DNA of 64,000 bases from assembly GCF_024496245.1 (NCBI RefSeq), contig NZ_CP101740.1, forward strand, positions 2,293,501 through 2,357,500. Reading direction: 5' to 3'. Positions within the stretch are counted from its first letter, which is position 1. Every line of letters begins with the position of its first letter. The DNA is from Sphingomonas qomolangmaensis (GTDB lineage: Bacteria > Pseudomonadota > Alphaproteobacteria > Sphingomonadales > Sphingomonadaceae). Below, one piece after another: positions 27,364 through 36,458 of the stretch. The notes beneath the pieces are model-generated. The model was not told the DNA's origin. It made no database searches and saw nothing but the letters and a program-made list of their open reading frames with translations. Position numbers and translations under genes: made by a program.

Positions 27364-28319
27364 CGATTCTCCTGTCGTGTCTCGAACCGCGCTTCGCCGC
27401 CGGTGCGGCGGGCGAGTTCGGCGAGCCAATCGGGCTGGCGCGCCAGCCGGCGGGCGATCGCCTCGGGCACGATATGGGAAGCCGGCGGCGGCGGGGGAAT
27501 ACGCTCGATCCGGCGCAGCAGCGCGCGCGCCTCATAGCCTGCGCGATCGGCGGCGATCGCTTCGGGCAGCGATGCGCGCTCGCGGCGGCGGACGACCTGG
27601 AGGAAGCCGAAGCCGTTCATCGCGGTGCGCTCGAAGGGCTGCGGCAGCGCGGCGTCGATCGCGTCGGCAACCGCCTGGCGCTCCGCCTTGTTGGCGAGCG
27701 TGGGAAAGTCGATGCCGATCGACCCGCCGATGCCGTGGCGCTCGATCGCGCGCGCCACGGCGTGCGCGGCAGCGATCGAAAGCGGCCCATGCGGCGGCGC
27801 GCCGTCGACGTCAAACAAGGTCATCGCCGGGGTGACCGCCATCCGCAGCCAGCCGCCGGGGAATGCGATGTCGCCGCTTACCGCCTCGTCGAGCACTTCG
27901 GACCAGCCGGCTTCCTCGAACGCGTCGGCCTCATGCGCGCGGCACAGGCGGACCGGCAGGCCGGTGGCGGTGATTCGCGCCAGCAGGTCGGGACCTGGCT
28001 GCGGCGCGCCCTCGCCGGGCACCGCCTTGGGCAGGCGCAGCTTGCCGCGCTCGATTATGCCTTCGCGGACGATCCGCACGGTCAGCGCCGCGCCTTGCGT
28101 CGTCCCCGCAGGAAAGGGTTCGAGCAGCGCATCACCGCCGCCATCCAGCGCCACCTTGGCGGTGCGCGGACCGGTGATCTCGGTCAGCCGTGCGCGGTGG
28201 ATGCCACCGATTCGCGGGACCTCGCCCGCCACCTCGATCCGCGCCTTCCAGATGTCGCCGCGCGACACCAGGATCGCTCGGGCTTCGCCGATCCCGGCTT
28301 CGTACAGCCACTCAGCCAA
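27360..28319 (-). CDS. RNase E/G family ribonuclease (short form)
   Basis: A 319-residue member of the Rne/Rng family lacking the long C-terminal scaffold of RNase E. Traces of the catalytic domain are IGIDFPTLANKAERQAVADA and the following block; it opens with AEWLYEAGIGEARAILV. Short sphingomonad forms like this are probably RNase G-type processors of rRNA and mRNA. No ATG precedes the conserved start; TTG at 28317-28319 is used, overlapping the maf stop by eight bases. It sits in a maf-RNase-yacG operon, a common alphaproteobacterial order. Confidence 0.83.
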   Translation of the reverse strand: MAEWLYEAGIGEARAILVSRGDIWKARIEVAGEVPRIGGIHRARLTEITGPRTAKVALDGGGDALLEPFPAGTTQGAALTVRIVREGIIERGKLRLPKAVPGEGAPQPGPDLLARITATGLPVRLCRAHEADAFEEAGWSEVLDEAVSGDIAFPGGWLRMAVTPAMTLFDVDGAPPHGPLSIAAAHAVARAIERHGIGGSIGIDFPTLANKAERQAVADAIDAALPQPFERTAMNGFGFLQVVRRRERASLPEAIAADRAGYEARALLRRIERIPPPPPASHIVPEAIARRLARQPDWLAELARRTGGEARFETRQENR

Positions 28320-28881
28320 GGACGATCCCGGCGCTTTCGAGCAAGGCGCGCGTCTCGAACAGCGGCAAGCCGACCACCCCCGAATGGCTGCCCGAAAGGA
28401 AGCGGACGAACGCCTCGGCGCGGCCCTGGATCGCATAGCCGCCGGCCTTGCCCAGCCCTTCGCCGCAATCGAGATAGCGCTCGATCTCCTGCGGGGTCAG
28501 CCGCTTGAACGCGACGACGGTGTCGGCGACCCGGGTGCGGGCTTTGCCGTCGGTACCGATAACGCAGATCGCCGACAGGCAGTGGTGGCGGCGGCCCGAA
28601 AGCCTGCCCAGCAGGTCGCGCTGGATGTCGAGCGTGTCGGCGGGGGGCAGGATGCGGCGGCCCAGCGCGATCGTGGTGTCGCCCGCCAGCACGATCTCGT
28701 CGCCGGCGCGGGGGACCGCTTGCGCCTTGGCGATGGCAAGCCGCAGCGCATAGGCGCGCGGCGCTTCGTCCCTGCGCGGACTTTCGTCGATATCGGGCGG
28801 GACGACGCGCGCGGGCACCGCACCGATGCGGGCAAGCAGGTCGCGGCGGCGCGGGGAAGATGAGGCGAGGACGAGGTTCAT
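28312..28881 (-). CDS. Maf family nucleoside triphosphate pyrophosphatase
   Basis: A 189-residue Maf/Ham1-fold pyrophosphatase that hydrolyses non-canonical or surplus NTPs (dTTP/UTP or m7GTP classes) to NMP and PPi. The N-terminal LASSSPRRRDLL, the VLAGDTTIALGRRIL block (acidic base Asp) and GYAIQGRAEAFV are all present. It follows infA and overlaps the RNase gene. The exact nucleotide subclass (YhdE or YceF type) cannot be fixed by eye. Confidence 0.92.
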   Translation of the reverse strand: MNLVLASSSPRRRDLLARIGAVPARVVPPDIDESPRRDEAPRAYALRLAIAKAQAVPRAGDEIVLAGDTTIALGRRILPPADTLDIQRDLLGRLSGRRHHCLSAICVIGTDGKARTRVADTVVAFKRLTPQEIERYLDCGEGLGKAGGYAIQGRAEAFVRFLSGSHSGVVGLPLFETRALLESAGIVLG

Positions 28882-28925
28882 GGCTAGGCTATTTGGCCGA
28901 AACCATTCGTCCCGACCACCAACCG

Positions 28926-29144
28926 CTATTTGAAGCGATAGGTGATCCGGCCCTTGGTGAGATCATAGGGGGTGAGTTCGACGAGCACTTCGTCGCCGAC
29001 CAGCACGCGGATGCGGTTCTTGCGCATCTTGCCCGCGGTGTGGCCCAGAATCTCGTGATCGTTTTCAAGCTTGACCCGGAACATCGCGTTGGGGAGCAAC
29101 TCCACCACGCGGCCGCGCATCTCAAGCAGTTCTTCTTTAGCCAA
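28926..29144 (-). CDS. infA: Translation initiation factor IF-1
   Basis: A 72-residue S1/OB-fold protein that occupies the ribosomal A site during initiation. The sequence [20 protein letters not shown] and the end KGRITYRFK are near-invariant for IF-1. No ATG gives the right N terminus: TTG at 29142-29144 starts M-A-K-E-E, with AGGA seven bases before it. The upstream in-frame extension is unrelated and rejected. Confidence 0.97.
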   Translation of the reverse strand: MAKEELLEMRGRVVELLPNAMFRVKLENDHEILGHTAGKMRKNRIRVLVGDEVLVELTPYDLTKGRITYRFK

Positions 29145-29250
29145 AAATAGTCCTCGTGGGTTCGCAAAGTGGCGTGCGCCATACGCGGTATGGCGCGAAA
29201 AGGGAAGTGTTCGCCGCATTGGACGAAGTGGGGGCGTCCGGCCCGTCTTC

Positions 29251-29343
29251 GTCACCCCGGCCTCGTGCCGGGGTCCACCGTTCCGCGCACGCCCAGGCGT
29301 GGTGGCCGGGGCGCCGTGGACCCCGGCACGAGGCCGGGGTGAC
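29251..29343. repeat. Palindromic repeat, GTCACCCC family (copy A3)
   Basis: Arms 29251-29276 and 29318-29343 are complementary over at least 26 bases and extend a few bases inward (GTCCAC/GTGGAC). It lies between hppA and infA, 13 bases beyond the hppA stop, where it could end or stabilise the hppA transcript. Confidence 0.85.
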
Positions 29344-29355
29344 GAATGCGGCTCC

Positions 29356-31515
29356 CTACCCCGCCAGCGCCGCCAGCAGCAGCAGCGCGACGATGTTGGT
29401 GATCTTGATCATCGGGTTCACCGCAGGGCCGGCGGTATCCTTGTACGGATCGCCGACGGTGTCGCCGGTGACCGCGGCCTTGTGCGCTTCGCTGCCCTTG
29501 CCGCCGTGATTGCCGTCCTCGATGTACTTCTTGGCATTGTCCCATGCGCCGCCGCCGCTCGTCATCGAGATCGCGACGAACAGCCCCGAGACGATCACCC
29601 CGAGCAGCATCGCGCCCAAAGCGGCGAAGCCCTGTTCCTGCCCAGCCACCGCGGTGACGATGAAATACACCGCGACCGGCGAGAGCACGGGCAGCAGGGA
29701 GGGGACGATCATCTCTCGGATCGCCGCCTTGGTGACGATATCGACGGTGCGCGCATAATCGGGGCGCGAGGTGCCGAGCATTATGCCGGGGTTCGAGGCG
29801 AATTGCTCGCGCACGTCCTTCACCACCGCACCCGCCGCGCGGCCGACCGCGGTCATGCCGAACGCGCCGAAAAGATAGGGGAGCAGCGCCCCCAGCAGCA
29901 GCCCAACGATGACATAGGGGTTCGACAGGCTGAAATCGACGGTGAGCTCGGGGAAGAACTCGCGCAAATCGGTGGTGTAGGCACCGAACAGCACCAATGC
30001 GGCGAGCGCCGCCGAGCCGATCGCATAGCCCTTGGTCACCGCCTTGGTCGTGTTGCCCACCGCATCGAGCGCGTCGGTGCGCTGGCGGACATCGTCGGGC
30101 AGCCCCGCCATTTCGGCGATGCCGCCGGCATTGTCGGTGACCGGCCCATAGGCATCGAGCGCGACCACCATGCCAGCGACCGCGAGCAGAGAGGTGGCGG
30201 CGAAGGCGACGCCGATGATGCCCGCGAACTGATACGCCGCGACCACCGCGACGACGATGACAAGCGTCGGCAGCGCGGTCGATTCGAGGCTGATCGCGAG
30301 GCCCTGGATGACGTTGGTGCCGTGGCCGGTCTCGGATGCCTTGGCGATCGAGCGGACCGGGCGATGATTGGTGCCGGTATAATATTCGGTGATCCACACC
30401 AGCAGTCCGGTGACCGCCAGCCCGATCATCATGCACCAGAACAGGTCCATGCCGGTGAAGGCCATGCCGCCGATCGCCTCGGAGCCGAGCGTGGCTTCGG
30501 TAGTGAGGCCGTCGGTGCCCGGATCGAGGAAGCCCGCCCCGCCGATCACCGCGCGCAGGTCACCCAGCACATAGGCGGTCGCGCCATAGATTGCGGGGAC
30601 CGAGAGCAGGATCGTCGTCCAGAACCCCTTGTACAGCGCGCCCATGATCGACTGGCTGCTGCCCAAGCGGACCATGTAGGTGCCGATGATCGAGGTGAGA
30701 ATGCACACCCCGCCGACGAGCAGCGGCAGCGCCATCAATGCCAGCAATTGTTCGGTCGGGGCGCGCACCAGCAAGGCGATCGACACCATCGTCAGGCCGA
30801 GCGTGACGACATAGGTTTCGAACAGGTCGGCGGCCATGCCCGCGCAATCGCCGACATTGTCGCCGACATTGTCGGCGATCACCGCGGGGTTGCGCGGGTC
30901 GTCCTCGGGAATGCCCGCCTCGACCTTGCCGACCAGATCGGCCCCGACATCGGCGGCCTTGGTGAAGATGCCGCCGCCCAGCCGCGCGAAGATCGAGATC
31001 AACGATGCACCGAACGCGAGCGCGGTGAGCGTGTCGATCACCCGGCGACCATTTGGCGCATCGCCCGCGACCGCGACGAGATACCAGAAGATACCCGCGA
31101 TCGACAGCAGCCCGAGCCCCGCCACCAGCATGCCGGTGATCGCGCCCGATCGGAAGGCGAGCGTGAGGCCGCCCTGGAGCGAGGTGCGCGCGGCCTCGGC
31201 AGTGCGGACATTGGCGCGCACCGAAATGTTCATGCCGACATAGCCAGCAACCCCCGACAACACCGCACCGATGAGGAAGCCGATCGTCGAATAGATGCCG
31301 AGCGTGGGGAGCAGGATCACCGCGACGATCGCGCCGACGATGCCGATCGCGGTATATTGCCGGCCGAGATACGCCTTGGCACCCTCCTGGATCGCGGCGG
31401 CGATGTCCTGCATCTTGGCGTTGCCGGCGGGGGCGCGGATGACCTGCTGTGCGGTCACGAAGCCATAAAGCACCGCGATAACCCCGCAGAGCATGGCGAA
31501 ATAGACGATCGTCAT
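29356..31515 (-). CDS. hppA: Membrane-bound proton-translocating pyrophosphatase
   Basis: A 719-residue integral membrane enzyme (about 16 helices) that couples PPi hydrolysis to proton export. Catalytic motifs are [13 protein letters not shown] (about 189-201) and [12 protein letters not shown] (about 215-226). The motif GNTTKA carries Lys (K491) where K+-dependent enzymes have Ala, so this should be the K+-independent H+-pumping type. ATG 31513-31515 gives the usual M-T-I-V-Y-F start. The gene is followed by repeat A3. Confidence 0.95.
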   Translation of the reverse strand: MTIVYFAMLCGVIAVLYGFVTAQQVIRAPAGNAKMQDIAAAIQEGAKAYLGRQYTAIGIVGAIVAVILLPTLGIYSTIGFLIGAVLSGVAGYVGMNISVRANVRTAEAARTSLQGGLTLAFRSGAITGMLVAGLGLLSIAGIFWYLVAVAGDAPNGRRVIDTLTALAFGASLISIFARLGGGIFTKAADVGADLVGKVEAGIPEDDPRNPAVIADNVGDNVGDCAGMAADLFETYVVTLGLTMVSIALLVRAPTEQLLALMALPLLVGGVCILTSIIGTYMVRLGSSQSIMGALYKGFWTTILLSVPAIYGATAYVLGDLRAVIGGAGFLDPGTDGLTTEATLGSEAIGGMAFTGMDLFWCMMIGLAVTGLLVWITEYYTGTNHRPVRSIAKASETGHGTNVIQGLAISLESTALPTLVIVVAVVAAYQFAGIIGVAFAATSLLAVAGMVVALDAYGPVTDNAGGIAEMAGLPDDVRQRTDALDAVGNTTKAVTKGYAIGSAALAALVLFGAYTTDLREFFPELTVDFSLSNPYVIVGLLLGALLPYLFGAFGMTAVGRAAGAVVKDVREQFASNPGIMLGTSRPDYARTVDIVTKAAIREMIVPSLLPVLSPVAVYFIVTAVAGQEQGFAALGAMLLGVIVSGLFVAISMTSGGGAWDNAKKYIEDGNHGGKGSEAHKAAVTGDTVGDPYKDTAGPAVNPMIKITNIVALLLLAALAG

Positions 31516-31641
31516 ATCGCAGATGGTCCCTCTTCCTGAAGGCGCCGCCGCGGTCTGGTGCCGCATTCGGTCACGCTGGCACGAGTAGAGACCCAAAAGC
31601 CGGGGACGCGCAAGGCTTTGCCCGATTGCGCGGGCGGCGGA

Positions 31642-32535
31642 TCAGCCGTGCTGGTAGCCGATGCGCGGCGGGAGCGTGACGGCCTCGCCAGCGTCGGTGA
31701 GGCTCAGGCCGGCGCCTTGCGCGAAGCTGCCGACGCGGGTGGCCTGGACCGGCGAGGTTGCGTCGGGCGGGAGTGCGAACAGGAGTTCATAGTCATCGCC
31801 GCCGGTGGCTGCCGCGATGCGCGCTTCGCGATGGGTGCCGGCGTGGGCGGCGTAGGCGGGCGACAGCGGGATCGGCGCGAGGTCGATCGTCACCGCGCAG
31901 CCGCTTGCCTGCGCCATCCGCGCGGCATCGATCAGCAGCCCGTCGGAGACGTCCATCATCGCGCTGGCATGGGGGGCGAGCGCCTGCCCCTCGGCCAGGC
32001 GGGGTTGCGGCCGCCGATAGGCGGCGAGCAGCTCGGGCGGCCCCTGCCCCCCTATCGCGATCGCAAGCCCGGCGGCAGCGTCGCCGATCGTGCCGGTGAC
32101 CCAGAGCGCGTCGCCGGGGCGAGCGCCGCTGCGCGCAGGGGGCGCGGTGGCACGGCCGATCGCGGTGAGCGATAGCGTCCGCGCGCCATTGGCGGTGACG
32201 GTGTCGCCGCCGAGGATCGGGCAGGCGAAGGCTTCGCACCCCTCGCGCAGGCCTGCGAGGAAGCCGCGGTCCCAGGCGTCGTCGCCTGCGAGCGGATAGC
32301 CGAGCAGGATGCCGATCGGCACCGCGCCCTTGGCGGCGAGATCGGAGAGGTTCACCGCGACCAGCTTCCACGCGACATCGGCGGCGGGATCGGTGGCGAG
32401 GAAGTGGATTCCCTCGACCAGCAGGTCCTTGGTGAGGACGAGGTCGCCGAGGAGCGCGGTGTCGTCGGCAAGGCCGCGCGCACCTGCGTGCAGCGGGAGG
32501 CTGCGGAGCGCGGTGAGGAAGGTGGATTCGTTCAT
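31642..32535 (-). CDS. thiL: Thiamine-monophosphate kinase
   Basis: A 297-residue PurM/ThiL-fold kinase that phosphorylates thiamine monophosphate to the active cofactor TPP. Mg/ATP-binding segments GLADDTALLGDLVLTKDLLV, LGGDTV, MDVSDGLLIDAARMA and ATGGDDYELLFAL are in family order. The ATG at 32533-32535 begins MNESTFLTAL, close to the conserved FLTAL start; the AT-rich reading upstream is not conserved. hppA follows 126 bases downstream on the same strand. Confidence 0.93.
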   Translation of the reverse strand: MNESTFLTALRSLPLHAGARGLADDTALLGDLVLTKDLLVEGIHFLATDPAADVAWKLVAVNLSDLAAKGAVPIGILLGYPLAGDDAWDRGFLAGLREGCEAFACPILGGDTVTANGARTLSLTAIGRATAPPARSGARPGDALWVTGTIGDAAAGLAIAIGGQGPPELLAAYRRPQPRLAEGQALAPHASAMMDVSDGLLIDAARMAQASGCAVTIDLAPIPLSPAYAAHAGTHREARIAAATGGDDYELLFALPPDATSPVQATRVGSFAQGAGLSLTDAGEAVTLPPRIGYQHG

Positions 32536-32762
32536 GCCACTCCGCGTTACCGCGCGCGCGATACGATGTCTTCTTGAAACCCGGACAGTCGAATCTTCCT
32601 CCAGTAATATTCGTTGTAATAGAACGATAAATCCATTCCGACTATGTCGACATACTCTATAGTTACGACTATCTTGCAACAGACGCCCTCTTTAGGGCCA
32701 TTGATTGCGCGTTTTCCATATGCCCATACGCAGCTATTTGCTATTATACTTGCGACTCGAAC

Positions 32763-32768
32763 AAGGAG
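32763..32768 (+). promoter_or_regulatory. Ribosome binding site of the propeller lectin gene
   Basis: AAGGAG eight bases before ATG 32777 fixes the start at MSSWQGWKAVPGG. The upstream 180 bases are unusually AT-rich for this genome and probably hold the promoter. Confidence 0.75.
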
Positions 32769-32776
32769 TTGCCGGA

Positions 32777-33589
32777 ATGTCTTCGTGGCAAGGATGGAAA
32801 GCAGTTCCAGGCGGTGGGCAGACGCTCGACGCCCCTGGTGCGACTGGCGCAGTACATGTGTTCGTTCGTGGCACCAACAACGGCATTTTCCATAATCGTT
32901 TCATCAGCGGTACCAGCTGGCAGGGATGGCAAGAGCTGCCCGGCGGCGGGCGCACGCCCTCTGCGCCGGCGACAACGATGCTCAACGGGAATTTGTACGT
33001 GTTTGTGCGCGGCACCGACAACGCGGTATATTGGAACCGTCAAAGCGGGGCAGCTTGGAGCGGCTGGCAGGAAGTCCCCGGCGGTGAGCGTACCGACAGC
33101 GCGCCGGGCGTGGCGCCGGGCGTCTTGCTCACACGCGCGGCCAATGGCGCGATCCGCTTCATCAGCTTCGACGACGGACCGGTATGGCGAACCGCCTGGG
33201 CCGAAATCCCGGGCGGCGGTAGAACGCCGTCGGCGCCCGCGATCACCCAGTTCGGGCAAGGATTTTTCTGTTTCGTCCGCGGCAGCGACGACGGCATCCA
33301 CTTTAACGGTCTTGGTGCCGATCGCGTCTCCTGGGGCGTGTGGAACGAGGTAGAAGGCGGCGGTCGAACCCCCTCGGCCCCTGCCATTGCCCAGGGCCTG
33401 TTGTGCGTGCGCGGCACCGACAATGCGTTGCATCACAACAGCTTCGGCGGCGGCACCTCGTGGACCGGGTGGCAACGGGTTCCTGGCGGCCTTACCAACG
33501 ATGCGCCGACGCTAGCGCATGCACCCGGCTTCTTCACGCTGGTCGTCCGGGGCACCGACAGCGGCATCCACTATAATTTTTTCGATTAA
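32777..33589 (+). CDS. PLL-like beta-propeller lectin, six repeats
   Basis: A 270-residue protein made almost wholly of six repeats of 43-47 residues. Each runs W-x-GW-x-x-(V/L/I)PGGGRT-x-SAPA, a variable strand, then VRGTDN-x-(I/V/L)-x-x-N. The repeats start at about residues 2, 48, 94, 142, 186 and 228; the third has lost VRGTDN. This pattern matches the Photorhabdus PLL/PHL-type propeller lectins, which bind fucose or O-methylated sugars at Trp-lined pockets between blades. No signal peptide is visible with this start. An upstream ATG at 32705 would add an unconserved segment. It has no partner genes and is divergent from thiL. Confidence 0.72.
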   Translation: MSSWQGWKAVPGGGQTLDAPGATGAVHVFVRGTNNGIFHNRFISGTSWQGWQELPGGGRTPSAPATTMLNGNLYVFVRGTDNAVYWNRQSGAAWSGWQEVPGGERTDSAPGVAPGVLLTRAANGAIRFISFDDGPVWRTAWAEIPGGGRTPSAPAITQFGQGFFCFVRGSDDGIHFNGLGADRVSWGVWNEVEGGGRTPSAPAIAQGLLCVRGTDNALHHNSFGGGTSWTGWQRVPGGLTNDAPTLAHAPGFFTLVVRGTDSGIHYNFFD

Positions 33590-33682
33590 CCCGTCACCAT
33601 AGGCCATCGAATGCCGCAATGTTCAGGCGATATGAGCGCGCCACTTATGGTTGATACTGCACAGGTAAAGCGGCAGACGGGA

Positions 33683-34144
33683 TCAGCCACGCACGTCCTT
33701 CGCCACCGCGTCGAGCAGGCCATTCACGAACCCCGCCTCGCGCTTGTCGTAGAAGGCATGAGTCACGTCGAGATATTCGCTGATCACCGCGCCGGTGGGG
33801 ACGTCGGCGCGCGCCAGCAGCTCGTAGGTGCCCGCGCGGAGGATTTGCCGCATCGGCTTGTCGAGGCGGTCGAGCGTCCAGCCGGTGGCGAGTTTCGCCG
33901 CGACGATCGCGTCGATCTCGGCTCCCCGCGCGGTGGTGCCCTTCACGAGGTCGTCGAAGAACAGCACGTCGGCGTCGATATATTCGGCGTCCTCGATCGT
34001 CGCGCCCAGCCGGTGCTGGTGGAATTCGTGGAGCAAGGCGGTGACGGCGGTGCCCTCCATCTCGTGCTGGTACAGCGCCTGGACGGCGGCGAGACGGGCG
34101 GCGGCGCGCGCTTGGGTGCGCGAACGGGTATTGGGGCTGGTCAT
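33683..34144 (-). CDS. nusB: Transcription antitermination factor NusB
   Basis: A 153-residue all-helical RNA-binding protein of the rRNA antitermination complex; with NusE it binds boxA. Family features are the Arg-rich start (SRTQARAAARLAAVQALYQHEM), LRAGTYELL and DVPTGAVISEYLDVTHAF. Two starts are possible: ATG 34144 (used, MTSPNTRSRTQA) and ATG 34156 four residues upstream; neither has a clear ribosome site. It is downstream of hisD on the same strand, with repeat B2 between. Confidence 0.9.
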   Translation of the reverse strand: MTSPNTRSRTQARAAARLAAVQALYQHEMEGTAVTALLHEFHQHRLGATIEDAEYIDADVLFFDDLVKGTTARGAEIDAIVAAKLATGWTLDRLDKPMRQILRAGTYELLARADVPTGAVISEYLDVTHAFYDKREAGFVNGLLDAVAKDVRG

Positions 34145-34164
34145 GATGGGGTCCATAGCACCAC

Positions 34165-34240
34165 CGCTTGCTTCGAGCGAAGTCGAGAAGCCGCGGCGCC
34201 AAGCGCGGGCAGGTTTTTCGACTACGCTCGAAACGAACGG
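34165..34240. repeat. Palindromic repeat, TTCGTTTCGAGCGAAG family (copy B2)
   Basis: GCTTCGAGCGAAGTCGAGAAG (34170-34190) pairs with TTTCGACTACGCTCGAAAC and neighbours (34213-34240). The right end is one base before the hisD stop codon (34242-34244), so the element abuts hisD and fills the hisD-nusB gap. Confidence 0.8.
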
Positions 34241-34241
34241 A

Positions 34242-35537
34242 TCAGGGGGAAGTGGGTAGCCGGATCGACACCGACTTGGCGTGCGCCGGCAGCCCCTCGG
34301 CGGTGGCGAGCGCCACCGCGGCGGGGCCGATCGCGGCGAGCCCGGCGGGATCGAGCGCGAGGAAGCTGGTGCGCTTCATGAAATCGAGCACAGACAGCCC
34401 GCTGGCAAAGCGCGCCCGCCGGCCGGTGGGCAGCACATGGTTCGGCCCGGCGACATAATCGCCGACCGCCTCGGGGGTGTGACGCCCCAGGAACACCGAC
34501 CCGGCGTGGCGGACCTGCGCGAACAAGCCCTGTGGATCGTCGACCGCGAGTTCGAGATGCTCGGGCGCGAGGCGGTTCACCAGCGGGATCGTGTCGTCGA
34601 GGCTGGGCACGACGATGATCGCGCCATTGGCATCCCAGGCGCGGCGCGCGACTTCGGCGGTCGAAAGCTCGCCGATCTGGCGGTCGACGGCATCGGCTAC
34701 GGCATCGGCGAACGCTGCGTCGTCGGTGAGCAGGATCGACTGGCTGGTCGGGTCGTGCTCGGACTGGCTGAGCAGATCGGCGGCGATCCATTCGGGGTCG
34801 TTGCGGCCATCGGCGACGACGACGATTTCCGAAGGACCGGCGACCATGTCGATGCCGACGACGCCGTAGAGCTGGCGCTTGGCCTCGGCCACCCAGGCAT
34901 TGCCGGGGCCGCAAATGACGTCGACCGGGGCGATCCGGTCGGTGCCATAGGCCAGCGCGGCGATCGCCTGCGCACCGCCGACTCGCCAGATCTCGCCGAT
35001 GCCGGCGAGTTCGGCGGCGGCCAGAACGAGCGGATTGACCTCGCCATCGGGGGTCGGCGTGACCATCACGATCCGCTCGACCCCCGCGACCTGCGCGGGG
35101 ATGACGTTCATCAGCAGCGACGACGGATAGGCCGCGCGCCCGCCCGGAACATACAGCCCGGCGGCGTCGACCGCATTCCAGCGCGCGCCGGTGCGGACGC
35201 CGTGCGCGTCGGTGGTGTCGCTGTCGGCGGGGCGCTGCTTCTCGTGATAGGTGGTGATCCGGTCGCGCGCGAGTTCGAGCGCGGCGCGAAGCTCCGGGTC
35301 GAGCGAGTCGAGCGCCGCCCTGGTCGCCGAACGCTCGATCCGCCAGCCGGTGGCGTTGAGGTCGTGGCGGTCGAACTTGCTGGTGAAGGCGTGCAGCGCG
35401 GCATCGCCCTGCTCGCGGACGCTGCCGACGATCATCGCGACATCGCGCGAGACATCGCTATCGGCCTCGCGCCGCGCGTTGACGAGCGCGGTGAAGTCGG
35501 CGGCGAAGCGCGGCGCGGTGGAATCGAGGCGGATCAC
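34242..35537 (-). CDS. hisD: Histidinol dehydrogenase
   Basis: A 431-residue zinc enzyme that oxidises L-histidinol to L-histidine in two NAD-dependent steps. Motifs include [40 protein letters not shown] and [20 protein letters not shown]. The start is GTG 35535-35537 (M-I-R-L-D-S), overlapping the hisG stop as GTGA. The ribosome-binding GGGAGGGGG just before it is the edge of palindromic repeat C2, and the stop abuts repeat B2, so both ends of the gene are bounded by repeats. Confidence 0.95.
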   Translation of the reverse strand: MIRLDSTAPRFAADFTALVNARREADSDVSRDVAMIVGSVREQGDAALHAFTSKFDRHDLNATGWRIERSATRAALDSLDPELRAALELARDRITTYHEKQRPADSDTTDAHGVRTGARWNAVDAAGLYVPGGRAAYPSSLLMNVIPAQVAGVERIVMVTPTPDGEVNPLVLAAAELAGIGEIWRVGGAQAIAALAYGTDRIAPVDVICGPGNAWVAEAKRQLYGVVGIDMVAGPSEIVVVADGRNDPEWIAADLLSQSEHDPTSQSILLTDDAAFADAVADAVDRQIGELSTAEVARRAWDANGAIIVVPSLDDTIPLVNRLAPEHLELAVDDPQGLFAQVRHAGSVFLGRHTPEAVGDYVAGPNHVLPTGRRARFASGLSVLDFMKRTSFLALDPAGLAAIGPAAVALATAEGLPAHAKSVSIRLPTSP

Positions 35538-36298
35538 ATCCCCCTCCCGCTTGCGGGAGGGGTTAGGGGTGGGGCTATCCGCATTCCCACCGCGTGGTCG
35601 TTCGCGGCTGGCGACGCCCCACCCCCGGCCCCTCCCGCAAGCGGGAGGGGGGCAGCAGTAGCCCGCCGGAACGCATCGACCAGCGGCACCACCGCGGGCT
35701 TGGTCTTGAACGCCGCGCGGTTGACCACCAGCCGCGACGATACCTCGGCGATCACCTCGACCTCGACCAATCCGTTTTCCTTGAGCGTCCGGCCCGACGA
35801 CACCAGATCGACGATGCGCGGTGCCAGCCCTAATATCGGCGCCAGTTCCATCGCGCCGTTCAGCTTGACGCATTCGGCCTGCACCCCGCGCGCGGCGAAG
35901 TGGCGGCGGGTGACGCCGGGATATTTGGTGGCGATGCGGACATGGCTCCAGCCGCGCGGATCGTCCTGCGCGGCCAAGTCTGCGGGTTCGGCGACCGACA
36001 GCCGGCAATGGCCGATGCCAAGGTCGACCGGCGCGTAGAGTTCCGAATAGGCGAATTCCATCAGCACGTCGGATCCGACGATGCCAAGCTGCGCCGCGCC
36101 ATGCGCGACGAAGGTGGCGACGTCGAACGCGCGCACGCGGATCAGGTCGATATGCGCGACATTGGTCGAAAAGCGCAGCGCACGGCTGTTCTCGTCGGAA
36201 AAGGCGGGTTCGGGCACGACGCCGGCGGCCGCCAGCAACGGCAGCGCCTCGGCGAGGATCCGGCCCTTGGGCACGGCGATGATGATGCGATCGGTCAT
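35534..36298 (-). CDS. hisG: ATP phosphoribosyltransferase, short (HisG-S) form, with repeat-derived C terminus
   Basis: A 254-residue first enzyme of histidine synthesis, joining ATP and PRPP. It has the short catalytic form without the C-terminal ACT-like domain, so a HisZ partner is expected elsewhere. VGSDVLME, the PRPP loop [14 protein letters not shown] and VNRAAFK are visible. The family ends near [11 protein letters not shown]; here about 35 extra residues follow, encoded by palindromic repeat C2, ending SGRGM. The TGA overlaps the hisD GTG. The start is ATG 36296-36298. Confidence 0.92.
   Translation of the reverse strand: MTDRIIIAVPKGRILAEALPLLAAAGVVPEPAFSDENSRALRFSTNVAHIDLIRVRAFDVATFVAHGAAQLGIVGSDVLMEFAYSELYAPVDLGIGHCRLSVAEPADLAAQDDPRGWSHVRIATKYPGVTRRHFAARGVQAECVKLNGAMELAPILGLAPRIVDLVSSGRTLKENGLVEVEVIAEVSSRLVVNRAAFKTKPAVVPLVDAFRRATAAPLPLAGGAGGGASPAANDHAVGMRIAPPLTPPASGRGM
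35540..35652. repeat. Palindromic repeat at the hisG/hisD junction (copy C2)
   Basis: Two hairpins, 35540-35562 and 35629-35652, are made of CCCCTCCCGC-TT/AA-GCGGGAGGGG and flank a centre with GGGTGGGG/CCCCACCC pairing. It is read as the HisG C terminus, and its last arm supplies the hisD ribosome-binding sequence. Confidence 0.85.
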
Positions 36299-36368
36299 GG
36301 GATGCGGCGCTTTACGTGGGGGGTGGGGCGAGCGCAACAAGGGCGGGAGGCGGTATGCCGAACCTTTC

Positions 36369-36443
36369 CGTTTGTTTCGAGCGTAGGGGAGAAACGGGGC
36401 CTGGCGCTCGGTATCGGTTTCTCGACTTCGCTCGAAACGAACG
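36369..36443. repeat. Palindromic repeat, TTCGTTTCGAGCGAAG family (copy B3)
   Basis: A diverged left arm (36369-36395, GTTTCGAGCGTAGGGGAG) faces a canonical right arm (36417-36443, CTCGACTTCGCTCGAAACG). It lies between hisG and the alpha/beta hydrolase gene. Confidence 0.8.
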
Positions 36444-36458
36444 GGGTTTTTGGGCCCG

